DNA of 64,000 bases from Micromonospora cathayae (GTDB taxonomy: Bacteria; Actinomycetota; Actinomycetes; Mycobacteriales; Micromonosporaceae): contig NZ_CP118615.1 in NCBI RefSeq assembly GCF_028993575.1, forward strand, positions 4,493,001 to 4,557,000, in the 5' to 3' direction. The position numbers and the translations under genes are program-made. The notes under the pieces are model-generated. The model did not search any database, was not told the origin of the DNA, and saw nothing but the letters and a program-made list of their open reading frames with translations. Numbering within the stretch: the stretch's first letter is position 1; each line of letters opens with the position of its first letter. Shown here piece after piece: positions 24,737-33,137 of this stretch.

Positions 24737-25732
24737 CTACCGCCGGGTCAGGACGATCTTGCCGATCGTGCCGCCGGACTCGACCAGGGCGTGGGCCCGG
24801 CGCAGGTTGGCCGCGTCGATCCCGTCGATCCGGGTGGTCAGCGTGGTGTGCAGGACCCCCTTGTCGACCAGGTCGGCCACCTGCCGCAGGATCTCGTGCT
24901 GGGCCAGGCTGGTCGGGTCGTACAGCGGCCGGGTGAACATCAGCTCCCAGTGCCAGGCGATGCTCTTCGACTTCAACGGCAGCAGGTCCAGGCCAGGTGG
25001 CTCGTCGATCGCCACGATCGCGCCGAACGGCCGGACGATCCGGGCGAACGTGTCGACCATGCCGGCGGAGTGCGGGCTGAACACGTAGTCGACGCCGTCC
25101 GGCAGCGCGGCCACCAGGTCCGCGTGGTGGTCCACCACCCGGTGCGCGCCCCGGTCGAGCACGTACCGCCGGGACTCCGGCCGCGACGCCGTACCGACGA
25201 CCTCCAGGCTGGTCAACTGCCGGGCCAGCTGGACGAGGACCGCGCCCACCCCGCCGGCCGCGCCGAGAACGAGCAGGCTGCCCCGGCTGTCGGCGGTCAG
25301 CCGGAGCCGATCGAACAGGGCCTCCCAGGCGGTCAGCGCGGTCAACGGCAGGGCCGCCGCCTCGGCGAAGTCCAGGGTGGCCGGTTTCGGCCCGACGATC
25401 CGCTCGTCGACCAGGTGCAGCTCGGCGTTGGTGCCGGGGCGGGCGACGGAGCCGGCGTACCAGACCTGGTCACCGGGGCGGAACAGGGTGACCTGGTCGC
25501 CGACGCGGTCCACCACCCCGGCCGCGTCGTACCCGAGGACCTTCGGTCCGCCGTCCGGGTCACCGCTGAGGCGGACCTTGGCGTCGGCCGGGTTGACCGA
25601 GACCGCCTCGACCCGGACCAGCAGGTCGTGGCCGGTCGGCTCGGGGACGGGCAGGGTCAGGTCGACCAGCGAGGACGGATCGGAGATCGGGAGGCTGCGG
25701 TGGTAGCCCACCGCGCGCATCAGTTCAGCCAT
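24737..25732 (-). CDS. Zinc-binding-dehydrogenase-family NAD(P)H:quinone reductase
   Basis: A 331-residue medium-chain reductase of the quinone oxidoreductase branch. The Rossmann motif is VLGAAGGVGAVLVQLAR, with the substrate-domain segment VEAVSVNPADAKVR. The cysteine/histidine zinc ligands of true alcohol dehydrogenases are not evident. A possible promoter (TTGACG 25764-25769, CATAGC 25741-25746, 17-base spacing) drives it leftward. The divergent HxlR gene probably controls it in response to quinone or aldehyde stress. Confidence 0.86.
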   Translation of the reverse strand: MAELMRAVGYHRSLPISDPSSLVDLTLPVPEPTGHDLLVRVEAVSVNPADAKVRLSGDPDGGPKVLGYDAAGVVDRVGDQVTLFRPGDQVWYAGSVARPGTNAELHLVDERIVGPKPATLDFAEAAALPLTALTAWEALFDRLRLTADSRGSLLVLGAAGGVGAVLVQLARQLTSLEVVGTASRPESRRYVLDRGAHRVVDHHADLVAALPDGVDYVFSPHSAGMVDTFARIVRPFGAIVAIDEPPGLDLLPLKSKSIAWHWELMFTRPLYDPTSLAQHEILRQVADLVDKGVLHTTLTTRIDGIDAANLRRAHALVESGGTIGKIVLTRR

Positions 25733-25774
25733 GCCGCCGACGCTATGCGGACGACCCTAGTTACCGTCAACGGA

Positions 25775-25796
25775 TACTACTTTCCGAAAGGTACTA
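25775..25796. promoter_or_regulatory. HxlR-type operator between quinone reductase and hxlR-like gene
   Basis: TACTACTTTCCGAAAGGTAC is built around the perfect dyad CTTTC-C-GAAAG with flanking TACTA and GTACTA. It ends 10 bases before the regulator ATG and lies just upstream of the reductase -35. The position suits repression of both genes. Confidence 0.6.
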
Positions 25797-25806
25797 CGAT
25801 GGTCGG

Positions 25807-26178
25807 ATGATCACCGCTGCCTGCGACCGCGCCCACGACGTGTACGACGCGTCCTGCCCCTGCCGGCACGTGCTGGACCTGCTGGCCAACAAGTGGAGCG
25901 CGCTGGCCCTGGGCGCTCTCGAGGACGGGCCCCGCCGCTTCGGCGCGCTGCGTACCCGCCTCGACGGGATCAGCCCGAAGGTGCTCACCGCCACCCTGCG
26001 CCGACTGGAGGAGCACGGCCTGATCGACCGCACGGTCTACCCGGCGGTGCCGCTGCACGTCGAGTACTCGCTCACCCCGCTCGGCCGGGACGCCTGCGTA
26101 CCGTTGGCGCTGCTGCGCCGCTGGGTGGTGCAGAACATCGACCGGTTCCCGCCCGGGACGGCGTCCCCGACCGCCTGA
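25807..26178 (+). CDS. HxlR-family transcriptional regulator
   Basis: A 123-residue winged-helix regulator with the family start CPCRHVLDLLANKWSALALG and the core FGALRTRLDGISPKVLTATLRRLEEHGL. Two cysteines in CPC near residue 17 are where redox- or quinone-sensing HxlR proteins carry a reactive thiol. It is divergent from a quinone reductase across a clear dyad, so it is probably the local repressor and self-regulator. Confidence 0.9.
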   Translation: MITAACDRAHDVYDASCPCRHVLDLLANKWSALALGALEDGPRRFGALRTRLDGISPKVLTATLRRLEEHGLIDRTVYPAVPLHVEYSLTPLGRDACVPLALLRRWVVQNIDRFPPGTASPTA

Positions 26179-26220
26179 CACCCGGCGGGAATGTCGGACC
26201 GCCGTGGCAGCATCCCGACC

Positions 26221-26721
26221 GTGACTGAACAGGTTCCCGCGCCCCTGCCCGACCGGATCGGGCACATCGGCGGTGTCGAGTCGTTGACGCTGGACGGCGT
26301 CCGCTACTACTTCGGCTTCGACTTCAGCAGCGACCTGGTCCTCTCCCCGCTGATCGACGACCCGGCGGTGATGGCCGCGTTCGCCAGCCGGCACATGCGG
26401 CAGCGGACCGGGACGCACGACGAGGCGTACTGGGCCGACCTGGTGGCCTGGGCCGAGACGGAGTCGAGCCTGGTGCCGACCGAGGAGGACCGCCGGTTCA
26501 CCACCGAGTCCATCCGCGCGAACCGGCTCACCCCCGGCAACCACCTCCGCTATCTGCTGGCCGCCGCCACGAGCTGGGACGGGTCCCTGACCTCCTCGCC
26601 GGAGGCCGGCTCCGCGTACCGGCGGCCGGGGCTCACCGAGGACGAGGCTCACCTGGAGTGCGCGGCGGCTGCGGTGCCGGGCAACTGGAGTCTGCTCTTC
26701 GACCCGTTGCGGGCGACCTGA
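26221..26721 (+). CDS. Hypothetical protein
   Basis: A 166-residue protein of unknown function starting at GTG 26221; an in-frame start 30 bases upstream is possible. It is soluble and acidic, rich in Trp and aromatic residues (YYFGFDFSSDL, YWADLVAWAE), without signal peptide or membrane segment. Base composition is like its neighbours. I recognise no family. Confidence 0.65.
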   Translation: MTEQVPAPLPDRIGHIGGVESLTLDGVRYYFGFDFSSDLVLSPLIDDPAVMAAFASRHMRQRTGTHDEAYWADLVAWAETESSLVPTEEDRRFTTESIRANRLTPGNHLRYLLAAATSWDGSLTSSPEAGSAYRRPGLTEDEAHLECAAAAVPGNWSLLFDPLRAT

Positions 26722-26754
26722 CGGCAGGGCACGGCTACCGGCCGTCCGGTCTCC

Positions 26755-26812
26755 CGCCGGGACCGTGCTGCCCGGTGGGGCCGGTCCGCCGCCGGGACCG
26801 TGCTGCCCGGTG
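26755..26812. repeat. Direct repeat of 23 bp between converging genes
   Basis: CGCCGGGACCGTGCTGCCCG (first 20 of 23 bases) occurs at 26755-26777 and 26790-26812, 35 bases apart. It lies in the 99-base gap between the 3' ends of the hypothetical gene and the PucR-type gene. It may be a remnant of local duplication. Confidence 0.6.
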
Positions 26813-26820
26813 CCGGGCGG

Positions 26821-28053
26821 TCAGCCGCCGGGCCGGTAGTGGCCGGTGAGCCGGCCCAGCTTCAACGCCAGGTGCAGGCAGAGCCGCTCGTTGCCGTCCT
26901 TCAGGTCGGTCCCGGCGAGCTGCTCGACCCGTTGCAGCCGGTAGTACAGCGTGGTGCGGTGCAGGCGCAGCCGGTGCGCGGTGGCGTGCGCGTTCCCGGC
27001 CAGGTCCAGGTAGGTCTCCAGGGTCTCCAGCAACACCCGACTGGTCTCGTCCCGCATCAGCCGGGCCAGGCCGGGATGCACCCCGGCCACCCCGGGACGC
27101 TGGGCGTCCAGCCCGGACAGCACCCGGTAGATGCCCAGGTCGGCCCAGGTGGCCACCGGTCCGAGAGCGGGCAGCCGGACCGCCACCCGGGCGGCGCGCA
27201 GCGCCTCCTCGTAGGAGGCCGCCGCGTCGTACAGCCGGGGGTGGGGCGCGCCGACGCCGACCACGGTCCGGGTCACCGACGCCAGGCCCGCACTGGCGGC
27301 GCGCAGCGTCTGCCCGAGGTGGCGGGCCACCCCCTCGGCGGAGACCCGGGCGCTGCCGCGTCCGCAGCACAACAGCAGCACGCCGTGGTCGTGGCGCACC
27401 AGGTGCAGCGCCTCGCGGGTGCCCACCCAGCGGCGGGTGGCGACCAGGGTGTGCTCCAACGCGATCCGGGCCGGCTCGTCGACCGGCTGCCCGTCGGTGC
27501 CGACCTGCTGGGCGACCAGGGCGGTCACCTCGCCGTCACCGGCGACCAGCCCGTCCCCGAGCAGCGACCGGACGGCCGCGCACCGCCCCTCCGGGGCGTC
27601 CGCCAGCAGGGTACGGGCCGCTTCCGTCTCCCGCTGCGAGGCCAGCTCGCCGAGCAGGTTCTCCCGGTACAGGGCCAGCGACAGGTCGGGTACCGCCTCG
27701 GTGACGGCGGCGATGTCGGCGTCGGTCATCGCCCCGCTCGCGTCGATGAACCAGACGAAGCCGAGCAGCAGGTCCTGGTGCCGGATCGGTACGCAGACCC
27801 GGGGGAGCAGGTCGAGTTCGGGACAGGCCGGGGTACGCATCGGCTCCCGGGCGTCCATGATGCCGGCGTCACGGAACCAGGCGACCACCTCCGGCGTGGT
27901 GTGCCGGCGCAGGATCGAGGTACGGCGTACGTCGTCGAGGACGCCGCTGTGTTCGCTGTAGACGACCACCCGCTGCCGTCGGTCCTCGATCAGCGCCGGC
28001 CGGCCCACCCGGGCCGCCATCGTGTCGACGATGCGCTGTAGATCCGTGTGCAC
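26821..28053 (-). CDS. PucR/CdaR-type transcriptional regulator
   Basis: A 410-residue regulator. A GAF-like N-terminal sensor region (RPALIEDRRQRVVVYSEHSG, CVPIRHQDLLLGFVWFID) is followed by a middle domain. The C-terminal PucR helix-turn-helix contains LDLAGNAHATAHRLRLHRTT and LYYRLQRVEQLAG. GTG 28053 has GGGGGA five bases upstream. It is divergent from the M6 protease gene across a 285-base gap containing a near-perfect palindrome (CCGATCCTAGGGTCGG, 28248-28263). It may control the protease; the ligand is unknown. Confidence 0.87.
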   Translation of the reverse strand: MHTDLQRIVDTMAARVGRPALIEDRRQRVVVYSEHSGVLDDVRRTSILRRHTTPEVVAWFRDAGIMDAREPMRTPACPELDLLPRVCVPIRHQDLLLGFVWFIDASGAMTDADIAAVTEAVPDLSLALYRENLLGELASQRETEAARTLLADAPEGRCAAVRSLLGDGLVAGDGEVTALVAQQVGTDGQPVDEPARIALEHTLVATRRWVGTREALHLVRHDHGVLLLCCGRGSARVSAEGVARHLGQTLRAASAGLASVTRTVVGVGAPHPRLYDAAASYEEALRAARVAVRLPALGPVATWADLGIYRVLSGLDAQRPGVAGVHPGLARLMRDETSRVLLETLETYLDLAGNAHATAHRLRLHRTTLYYRLQRVEQLAGTDLKDGNERLCLHLALKLGRLTGHYRPGG

Positions 28054-28338
28054 GTGTGTCCCCCGGTGTCCGCGACGCCCCACGACGTCCGCTGGAGATC
28101 GGGCCGGCTCGCGGGCAGCTCCGTCGGCATACCTTCCGACGACAGTGGCCGGACGCGCAACCCGCCGCCCGGCTGGACCTGTCCTCCTGCACCTGTCGAA
28201 AACCGCTGGTGGACGCCCCGACATCTGCACGGTGACCCGGGTCGGGACCGATCCTAGGGTCGGACCGGGAACCGATCACGCCCAGCCGGCCGCCTGTCGA
28301 CTGCGCTTCCCACCCCTCCCACCACGAGAGGTGACCCG

Positions 28339-30390
28339 ATGCACCTGCTGCCCACCAGACGTGCGGTACGGACGGTGCTCGGCGCCGCGTTCGCCACCGC
28401 ACTGATCGCCTCCTCGGCGGTCGGCCCGGCCGTCGCCGCCCCCGGGCCCCCCGGAGCCGGCGTACCGTTCCAGGTGCTCGACCCGCAGCGCTGGCAGAAC
28501 CCGGACACCATGACCTGGGACGACTACCGTCCCGTGCCGAACCGCGACTGGTCCGACCCGACGGTGCGCGGCTCGGTCCGCAACTTCGACATCGCGCTGG
28601 TCACCCTGGACTACCCGGACCAGCCGTTCGAGATCACCAAGCCGGCCGGGTCGTCGGTGTTCGGCAACCCGCAGGCCAACGCGGCCAACATCCCCCGGGA
28701 GAACGTCGCCGGGTTCTACACCGACTTCCTCAACAAACCCGGCGACCTCAACCGGGGCCACACCCTGCACGAGTACTGGATGCAGGACTCCAACGGCCGC
28801 TACGGCGTCGACCTGACCGGATTCGGGCCGTACCGGATGCCGTCGAAGTCCTACCAGTACGGCATCGACAACAGCTTCAACCCGGGGGCCTGCCCGACCG
28901 GGGAGACCTGCGCCCGCAACATCCGCACCGACGGCCTCGGTGCCTGGCGGGCCGCGGTGGGCGACGAGGTGGCCGACTCGTACGAGCTGGTGTTCATCCT
29001 CTCCGCCGGCCAGGACGAGTCGTCGACCTGGCAGGAGTTCGGCCAGATGATGTTCCAGACCAAGGAGGACGTGCCGGACGCCTGGGGCCCGCCGGACCCC
29101 ACCATGCCCAACTACGCCCGCACCCGGTACGTGGAGTGGACCTCGTGGAAGGCCGCCTCGACGATCTGGCCCAACGCCGGTGGCGGTTCCTCCACCCAGG
29201 CGGAGAGTTCCGGCATGGGCGTGTACGCCCACGAGCTGAGCCACCTGCTGAGCATCGGCGACAACTACAACAACCCGTACGGGGTGCCGCTGCGTCGCGC
29301 GTACACCGGCATCTGGAGCATGATGTCGCGCGGCTCGTTCAACGGGCCGGGCGGGCCGCACACCCGCTGGCAGATCCCCCCGGTCAACGGCGGCTCGATG
29401 GGTTCCCTGCACACCGTCCGGGACAAGCTGAAGATCGGCCTGCTCGGCGAGGAGCACGTGCTGCGGCTGAACCGGGACGTGCTGGCCGCCTCGGGCCTGG
29501 TGGTCGCCGACGTGACCGCGCGGGCGGTGGACGCCGGCCCCGGCGGTCTGACCGGCATCAACATCGCCATGGGTCAGGATCGCTCCCCGGCGTGCAGCAC
29601 CACCACCGATCCGCTCTGCGACGGTGGCCGGTTCAACAACTACACCGTCGAGGTGGTGGACCGGATGGGCGCCGACTCGTTCACCCCGGACAGCGGCGTG
29701 CTGATCACCAAGACCAAGAACGCCGACAGCGCGCCGTTCCAGTGGGTGATCGACGCCAACCCGCAGGACATCGACATGGTCGACTTCTACCGGCCGGACG
29801 GCACCCCGCAGATGATCACCATGGGTGACTACCGGCAGCTCTCCGACGCGCTGTTCCACGCCGGCGCCAACTCCGGCAGCGAGTACGAGTACGTCGACGA
29901 GGCCAACCGGCTGCACTTCTACGTGCTGAACCTGCGCCGCGACGGCGACGGCGTGCTGTCGTACACGGTGGCGGTGCGGTCGCTGGACGGGGCCGGCCCC
30001 AGCACCCGGGGCGTGGCCCTGTCGAAGGGCTCGCTGGTCACCCGCGGCAAGCCCGGCACCGGCGGCGCGACCTGCACCTTCGACCTGTCCAACACCGGCC
30101 GGTACGCCGCCGCCGACCAGCAGCACCCGGAGGACGTCAGCGACCACCTGACCTCCGACGTGTACCGGCTGTCCGCCAGCGTCGGCGGTACCGGTTGGCG
30201 GGTGGAACTGCCCAACGAACTGGCCACCGCCCAGTTCGGCACCTCCGTCCCGGTGCACGTGTCGGTGGGGGCCACCGCCGACGCCACCGCGACCACCCTG
30301 GTGCAGCTCACCGCCACCTCGGAGAGCGACCCGACCAGGACGGTGACCAGCCAGTGCCGGGTCGAGCGGCCCCGCGCCCAGCTCGGCTGA
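28339..30390 (+). CDS. Secreted M6-like zinc metalloprotease
   Basis: A 683-residue secreted protein. Residues 1 to about 33 are a signal peptide (GPAVAA cleavage region). The zinc motif is YAHELSHLLSIGDNYN (HExxHxxxxxD), followed by a Met-turn-like WSMMSRGSFNG. These features and FDIALVTLDYPDQPF fit the M6 (immune inhibitor A-like) family. The C-terminal 100 residues look like a beta-sandwich (LSKGSLVTRGKPG). ATG 28339 follows GAGAGG. A strong hairpin follows the stop. Confidence 0.85.
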   Translation: MHLLPTRRAVRTVLGAAFATALIASSAVGPAVAAPGPPGAGVPFQVLDPQRWQNPDTMTWDDYRPVPNRDWSDPTVRGSVRNFDIALVTLDYPDQPFEITKPAGSSVFGNPQANAANIPRENVAGFYTDFLNKPGDLNRGHTLHEYWMQDSNGRYGVDLTGFGPYRMPSKSYQYGIDNSFNPGACPTGETCARNIRTDGLGAWRAAVGDEVADSYELVFILSAGQDESSTWQEFGQMMFQTKEDVPDAWGPPDPTMPNYARTRYVEWTSWKAASTIWPNAGGGSSTQAESSGMGVYAHELSHLLSIGDNYNNPYGVPLRRAYTGIWSMMSRGSFNGPGGPHTRWQIPPVNGGSMGSLHTVRDKLKIGLLGEEHVLRLNRDVLAASGLVVADVTARAVDAGPGGLTGINIAMGQDRSPACSTTTDPLCDGGRFNNYTVEVVDRMGADSFTPDSGVLITKTKNADSAPFQWVIDANPQDIDMVDFYRPDGTPQMITMGDYRQLSDALFHAGANSGSEYEYVDEANRLHFYVLNLRRDGDGVLSYTVAVRSLDGAGPSTRGVALSKGSLVTRGKPGTGGATCTFDLSNTGRYAAADQQHPEDVSDHLTSDVYRLSASVGGTGWRVELPNELATAQFGTSVPVHVSVGATADATATTLVQLTATSESDPTRTVTSQCRVERPRAQLG

Positions 30391-30408
30391 GTCCGCACAC
30401 CAGCCGGC

Positions 30409-30438
30409 CCGGGGCGGTACGACCACGTACCGCCCCGG
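30409..30438 (+). terminator. Strong hairpin after M6 protease
   Basis: Perfect 13-bp stem (30409-30421 and 30426-30438) with a four-base loop, starting 18 bases after the protease stop and ending 26 bases before the next gene. It is a terminator or attenuator. Confidence 0.7.
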
Positions 30439-30464
30439 CACCCGGCCGACCCAGGGGAGGAAGC

Positions 30465-30899
30465 GTGCGTCGGATCGTGGCGCTGCTGTGCGTACCGGCC
30501 CTGCTGACCGGAGCGGCGACAGGCTGCGCCGGTGACCCGGCCGAGGCCCGGTCGGAGCTGACCGTGCGGGTGCTGGTACGCGACATCAACCTCCGGCCGG
30601 TCGGCGTCGACTGCGCCGGCACCGGCCCGTACACCCACTTCCACAACCGGGCGCCGTTCCGGCTGCTGGACCCGGACGGCCGTACCCTGACCGAGGGGAA
30701 GCTGACCAGCGGCCGGTCGGTGCCGGCGTTCGAGGAGGACCTCGAGGTGTCGAAGGTGCCCACCTACTGCGAGTTCCGCGTCCCGGTCGAGGTGGCCCGG
30801 CGGGACGCGTACCGGCTCGTCGTGGACGACCGCCCGCCGATCGCGCTCACCGCCGACACCAGCGAGGGCCCGGCGCTGGTCGCGGTGGTGCCGTCGTGA
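30465..30899 (+). CDS. Putative lipoprotein of unknown function
   Basis: A 144-residue exported protein. GTG 30465 follows GGGGAGG. The hydrophobic start ends in GAATGCAGD, a plausible though imperfect lipobox. The remainder resembles a small beta-sandwich with two further cysteines (GVDCAG, TYCEFR) that could pair. It is translationally coupled (GTGA) to the thioredoxin-like lipoprotein that follows, suggesting work on the cell surface together. Confidence 0.7.
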   Translation: MRRIVALLCVPALLTGAATGCAGDPAEARSELTVRVLVRDINLRPVGVDCAGTGPYTHFHNRAPFRLLDPDGRTLTEGKLTSGRSVPAFEEDLEVSKVPTYCEFRVPVEVARRDAYRLVVDDRPPIALTADTSEGPALVAVVPS

Positions 30900-31480
30900 A
30901 CCGGGCCCTGCGCCTGGCCGCGCTGGCCCTCTGCGCCGTACTGACCGGGTCCGGCTGCACCGCCGACGCGCAGCCACCGCGCGCCGAGGCGGTCGCCGGT
31001 GGAGCCGGCACCCTGCCCGGCCCGGTGCCGGCCGACCTGGCCCTGCGCCCCGCCCCGGCCGGCGCGCCGGCCGCACCCGCCGCCCAGGGCACCCTCACCG
31101 ACGGCAGCCCGGTCGACCTGGCCACCCTCTGGGCGGACCGGCCGGTGGTGCTGGTCTTCTTCACCTCCTGGTGCACCCTGTGCCAGCAACGGCAGGACGC
31201 GTTGAGCCAGCTCGCCCGCGACCACCGGGACCGGGTGGTCTTCGTCGGTGTCGTCGGCGAGGACGAACCCGCCGACGTGCAGCGCTACCTGCGGACGCAC
31301 CGGGTGGAGCATCCGGTGCTGCGCGACGACGACGGCCGGATCGCCCTGTCGTACGCGGTGCGGGAACCACCGGCGGTGGTGCTGGTCGCCCGGGGCGGCG
31401 CGCTGCTGCGCGGCTGGACCGGCGGCATCGACGCGACCGACCTCGACGCCCGGCTCCGGGAGCTGGTCCTGGCCCCGTGA
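30896..31480 (+). CDS. TlpA-like thioredoxin lipoprotein
   Basis: A 194-residue lipoprotein. The lipobox is LTGSGC. A Pro/Ala-rich spacer leads to a thioredoxin-fold domain from about residue 65. The redox motif is SWCTLCQ (CxxC), and the cis-proline region is REPPAVVLV. GTG 30896 overlaps the previous stop. It is probably an extracytoplasmic thiol-disulfide oxidoreductase; its partner could be the preceding two-cysteine lipoprotein. Confidence 0.87.
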   Translation: MNRALRLAALALCAVLTGSGCTADAQPPRAEAVAGGAGTLPGPVPADLALRPAPAGAPAAPAAQGTLTDGSPVDLATLWADRPVVLVFFTSWCTLCQQRQDALSQLARDHRDRVVFVGVVGEDEPADVQRYLRTHRVEHPVLRDDDGRIALSYAVREPPAVVLVARGGALLRGWTGGIDATDLDARLRELVLAP

Positions 31481-31551
31481 CGGGCGGTACCCGGTGGCGG
31501 GGCGCGGGCCCATCCGAACCCGGCAGCGCCCCGCGCAGCGATACTGCTCGG

Positions 31552-32049
31552 ATGAACGACGTACCGGTGCACCCGCCGTCCGGACTGTCCAAGGCCACCT
31601 GGAACGAGGCGGACCACCCGGTGATGGGCTGGCACGACTGCCGGATCCACGCCGTCAGCGTCGGCGAGTACGACGACGACACCCTGCCGCCGGCCCGGCT
31701 GCTGCTGGACCTGGACTACATCGTGCGCTGGGTCGACCCGGTGCGGCCCGCCACGCACTTCACCTTCTGGATCGCGCCGGCCACCCTCGTCTTCGAGCGT
31801 GCCTGGCAGATCACCGGCACGATCGGCCCGGCGCACGACCTCCTGGAGATCGCCGACCTGCACCGCCTCGACCCACCCGACGACCATCCGGAACCGTTGT
31901 GGCACATCGAGGGCCAGAACTTCGACCTTCGGCTACGCGCCTCCGGGTACCGGCAACACCTGCGCCGGCCGCCGCGGCACGTACCCCGCCAGTTGCTCAC
32001 CATGGCCGAGCGGGGCGGCCTCAGCTTCGCCGAAGAGTCGTTCGGCTGA
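31552..32049 (+). CDS. Hypothetical protein
   Basis: A 165-residue soluble protein of unknown function. ATG 31552 is chosen because the conserved-looking part starts soon after (WNEADHPVMGWHDCRIHAVS). It is rich in Asp, His and Trp with a repeated strand-like pattern (LLLDLDYIVRWVDP, THFTFWIAPATLVF), suggesting a beta-rich fold. It ends 3 bases from the convergent NADAR gene. No family recognised. Confidence 0.68.
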   Translation: MNDVPVHPPSGLSKATWNEADHPVMGWHDCRIHAVSVGEYDDDTLPPARLLLDLDYIVRWVDPVRPATHFTFWIAPATLVFERAWQITGTIGPAHDLLEIADLHRLDPPDDHPEPLWHIEGQNFDLRLRASGYRQHLRRPPRHVPRQLLTMAERGGLSFAEESFG

Positions 32050-32052
32050 GAG

Positions 32053-32625
32053 TCACCCGGCGGGTTCCAACGCGGCCCGGACGTCCATCAGGGCGAAGCC
32101 GAGCAGGTTCAGCCCTCGCCACTGCGCCGGCCGGTGCGCGCGCTCGTCGTCGGCGGCCAGGCCGATGCCCCAGACCCGGTCGAGCGGGCTGGCCTCCACC
32201 AGCACCCGGCCCCGGGTGCCCAGCAGGTAGTCACGCAGCTCGGGATGCTGGCCGAACTTGGCAATGTTCCCGGCGACCACGATGTCGTACCGGTGCGCGG
32301 TCCAGACCGCCTCGTCGAACCCGCGTACCTGCCGGCCGAGCGCCTTGGCGCGCGGCGCGTCCGGTACGGCGGTGATCCGGGCGGCGGTCTCGTCGTCGCC
32401 GAAGAGGGTCGCCTTGCGGTGCATCATGAAGTGCTCGGCGGTCGGGAAGCTCAGCCCGTCGACCGTGAAGGTTGCCGGCCACCACTGACTCAGGCAGCCC
32501 GCGCCGATGCTGCCGTCCCGGCCGGGTCGGTGACCCCAGAAGAACAGGAACTTGCACCCGACGCCCTGCCGTTCGAGCCGGCGGGCATCCTCCAGGGTGG
32601 ACGGTAGCGGACGGGTCTGACGCAT
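32053..32625 (-). CDS. NADAR-family protein (YbiA/RibX-like)
   Basis: A 190-residue NADAR protein. Family motifs: FLFFWGHRP, SQWWPATFTVDGLSFPTAEHFMMHRKA, GNIAKFGQHPELRDYLLGT, and the C-terminal DRVWGIGLAADD plus GLNLLGFALMDVR. NADAR proteins act on N-glycosidic bonds of riboflavin intermediates or remove ADP-ribose from guanine. Which applies here is not decided by sequence. Both ends of the domain are complete. Confidence 0.9.
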   Translation of the reverse strand: MRQTRPLPSTLEDARRLERQGVGCKFLFFWGHRPGRDGSIGAGCLSQWWPATFTVDGLSFPTAEHFMMHRKATLFGDDETAARITAVPDAPRAKALGRQVRGFDEAVWTAHRYDIVVAGNIAKFGQHPELRDYLLGTRGRVLVEASPLDRVWGIGLAADDERAHRPAQWRGLNLLGFALMDVRAALEPAG

Positions 32626-32722
32626 ACCGGGGACCCTGTCACACCCTCACCCCGACCGGCCATTGCGTTTCCCGTCCGGGGCCGTCCCCGTCCGGTCGTG
32701 CTCCGTCCGATGGCGTGTCCGC

Positions 32723-33088
32723 TCAGTCGTGCTCGGGACGGCCGGTGACCCGGTGCGACGCGGCGTTCAGCACCTCGGTCACCAGTCGGCGTACGTGCCC
32801 ACCCCGGGCCCGGTAGACCGCCCGGCGGCCCTCCCGCCGCACGCTCACCAGCCCGGCCAGTCGCAGTTTGGCCAGGTGCTGCGACACCGCCGGACGGGCC
32901 GTGCCCACCGCCGCCACCAGCGCGGTCACGTCGTGTTCGCCGGCACCCAGCAGCGTCATCAGTCGCAGCCGGGTGGGGTCGGCCAGCATCCGCAGCATCT
33001 CCGTGGCCGCTTCGATCTCCGGCTCGCCAGGGATGCGTTGTTGCCGCTCACCGGCACCTGCAACGTTGTCGCGTGCGTACATGAGCAC
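32723..33088 (-). CDS. ArsR/SmtB-family metal-responsive repressor
   Basis: A 121-residue winged-helix regulator with LRMLADPTRLRLMTLL, VAAVGTARPAVSQHLAKLRLAGL and the wing EGRRAVYRARGGHVRRLV. His and Asp/Glu residues near the C-terminal helix (HVRRLVTEVLNAASHRV) could form the alpha-5 zinc site seen in SmtB/CzrA. ATG 33088 follows GGAG with 5 bases between. It is divergent, 49 bases apart, from a His-rich CDF transporter, so Zn, Co or Ni sensing is likely. Confidence 0.88.
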   Translation of the reverse strand: MLMYARDNVAGAGERQQRIPGEPEIEAATEMLRMLADPTRLRLMTLLGAGEHDVTALVAAVGTARPAVSQHLAKLRLAGLVSVRREGRRAVYRARGGHVRRLVTEVLNAASHRVTGRPEHD

Positions 33089-33137
33089 ATATTATCTCCG
33101 TCGACACCGAAACGGCTCGGCGGACCCTGGGGGAACG

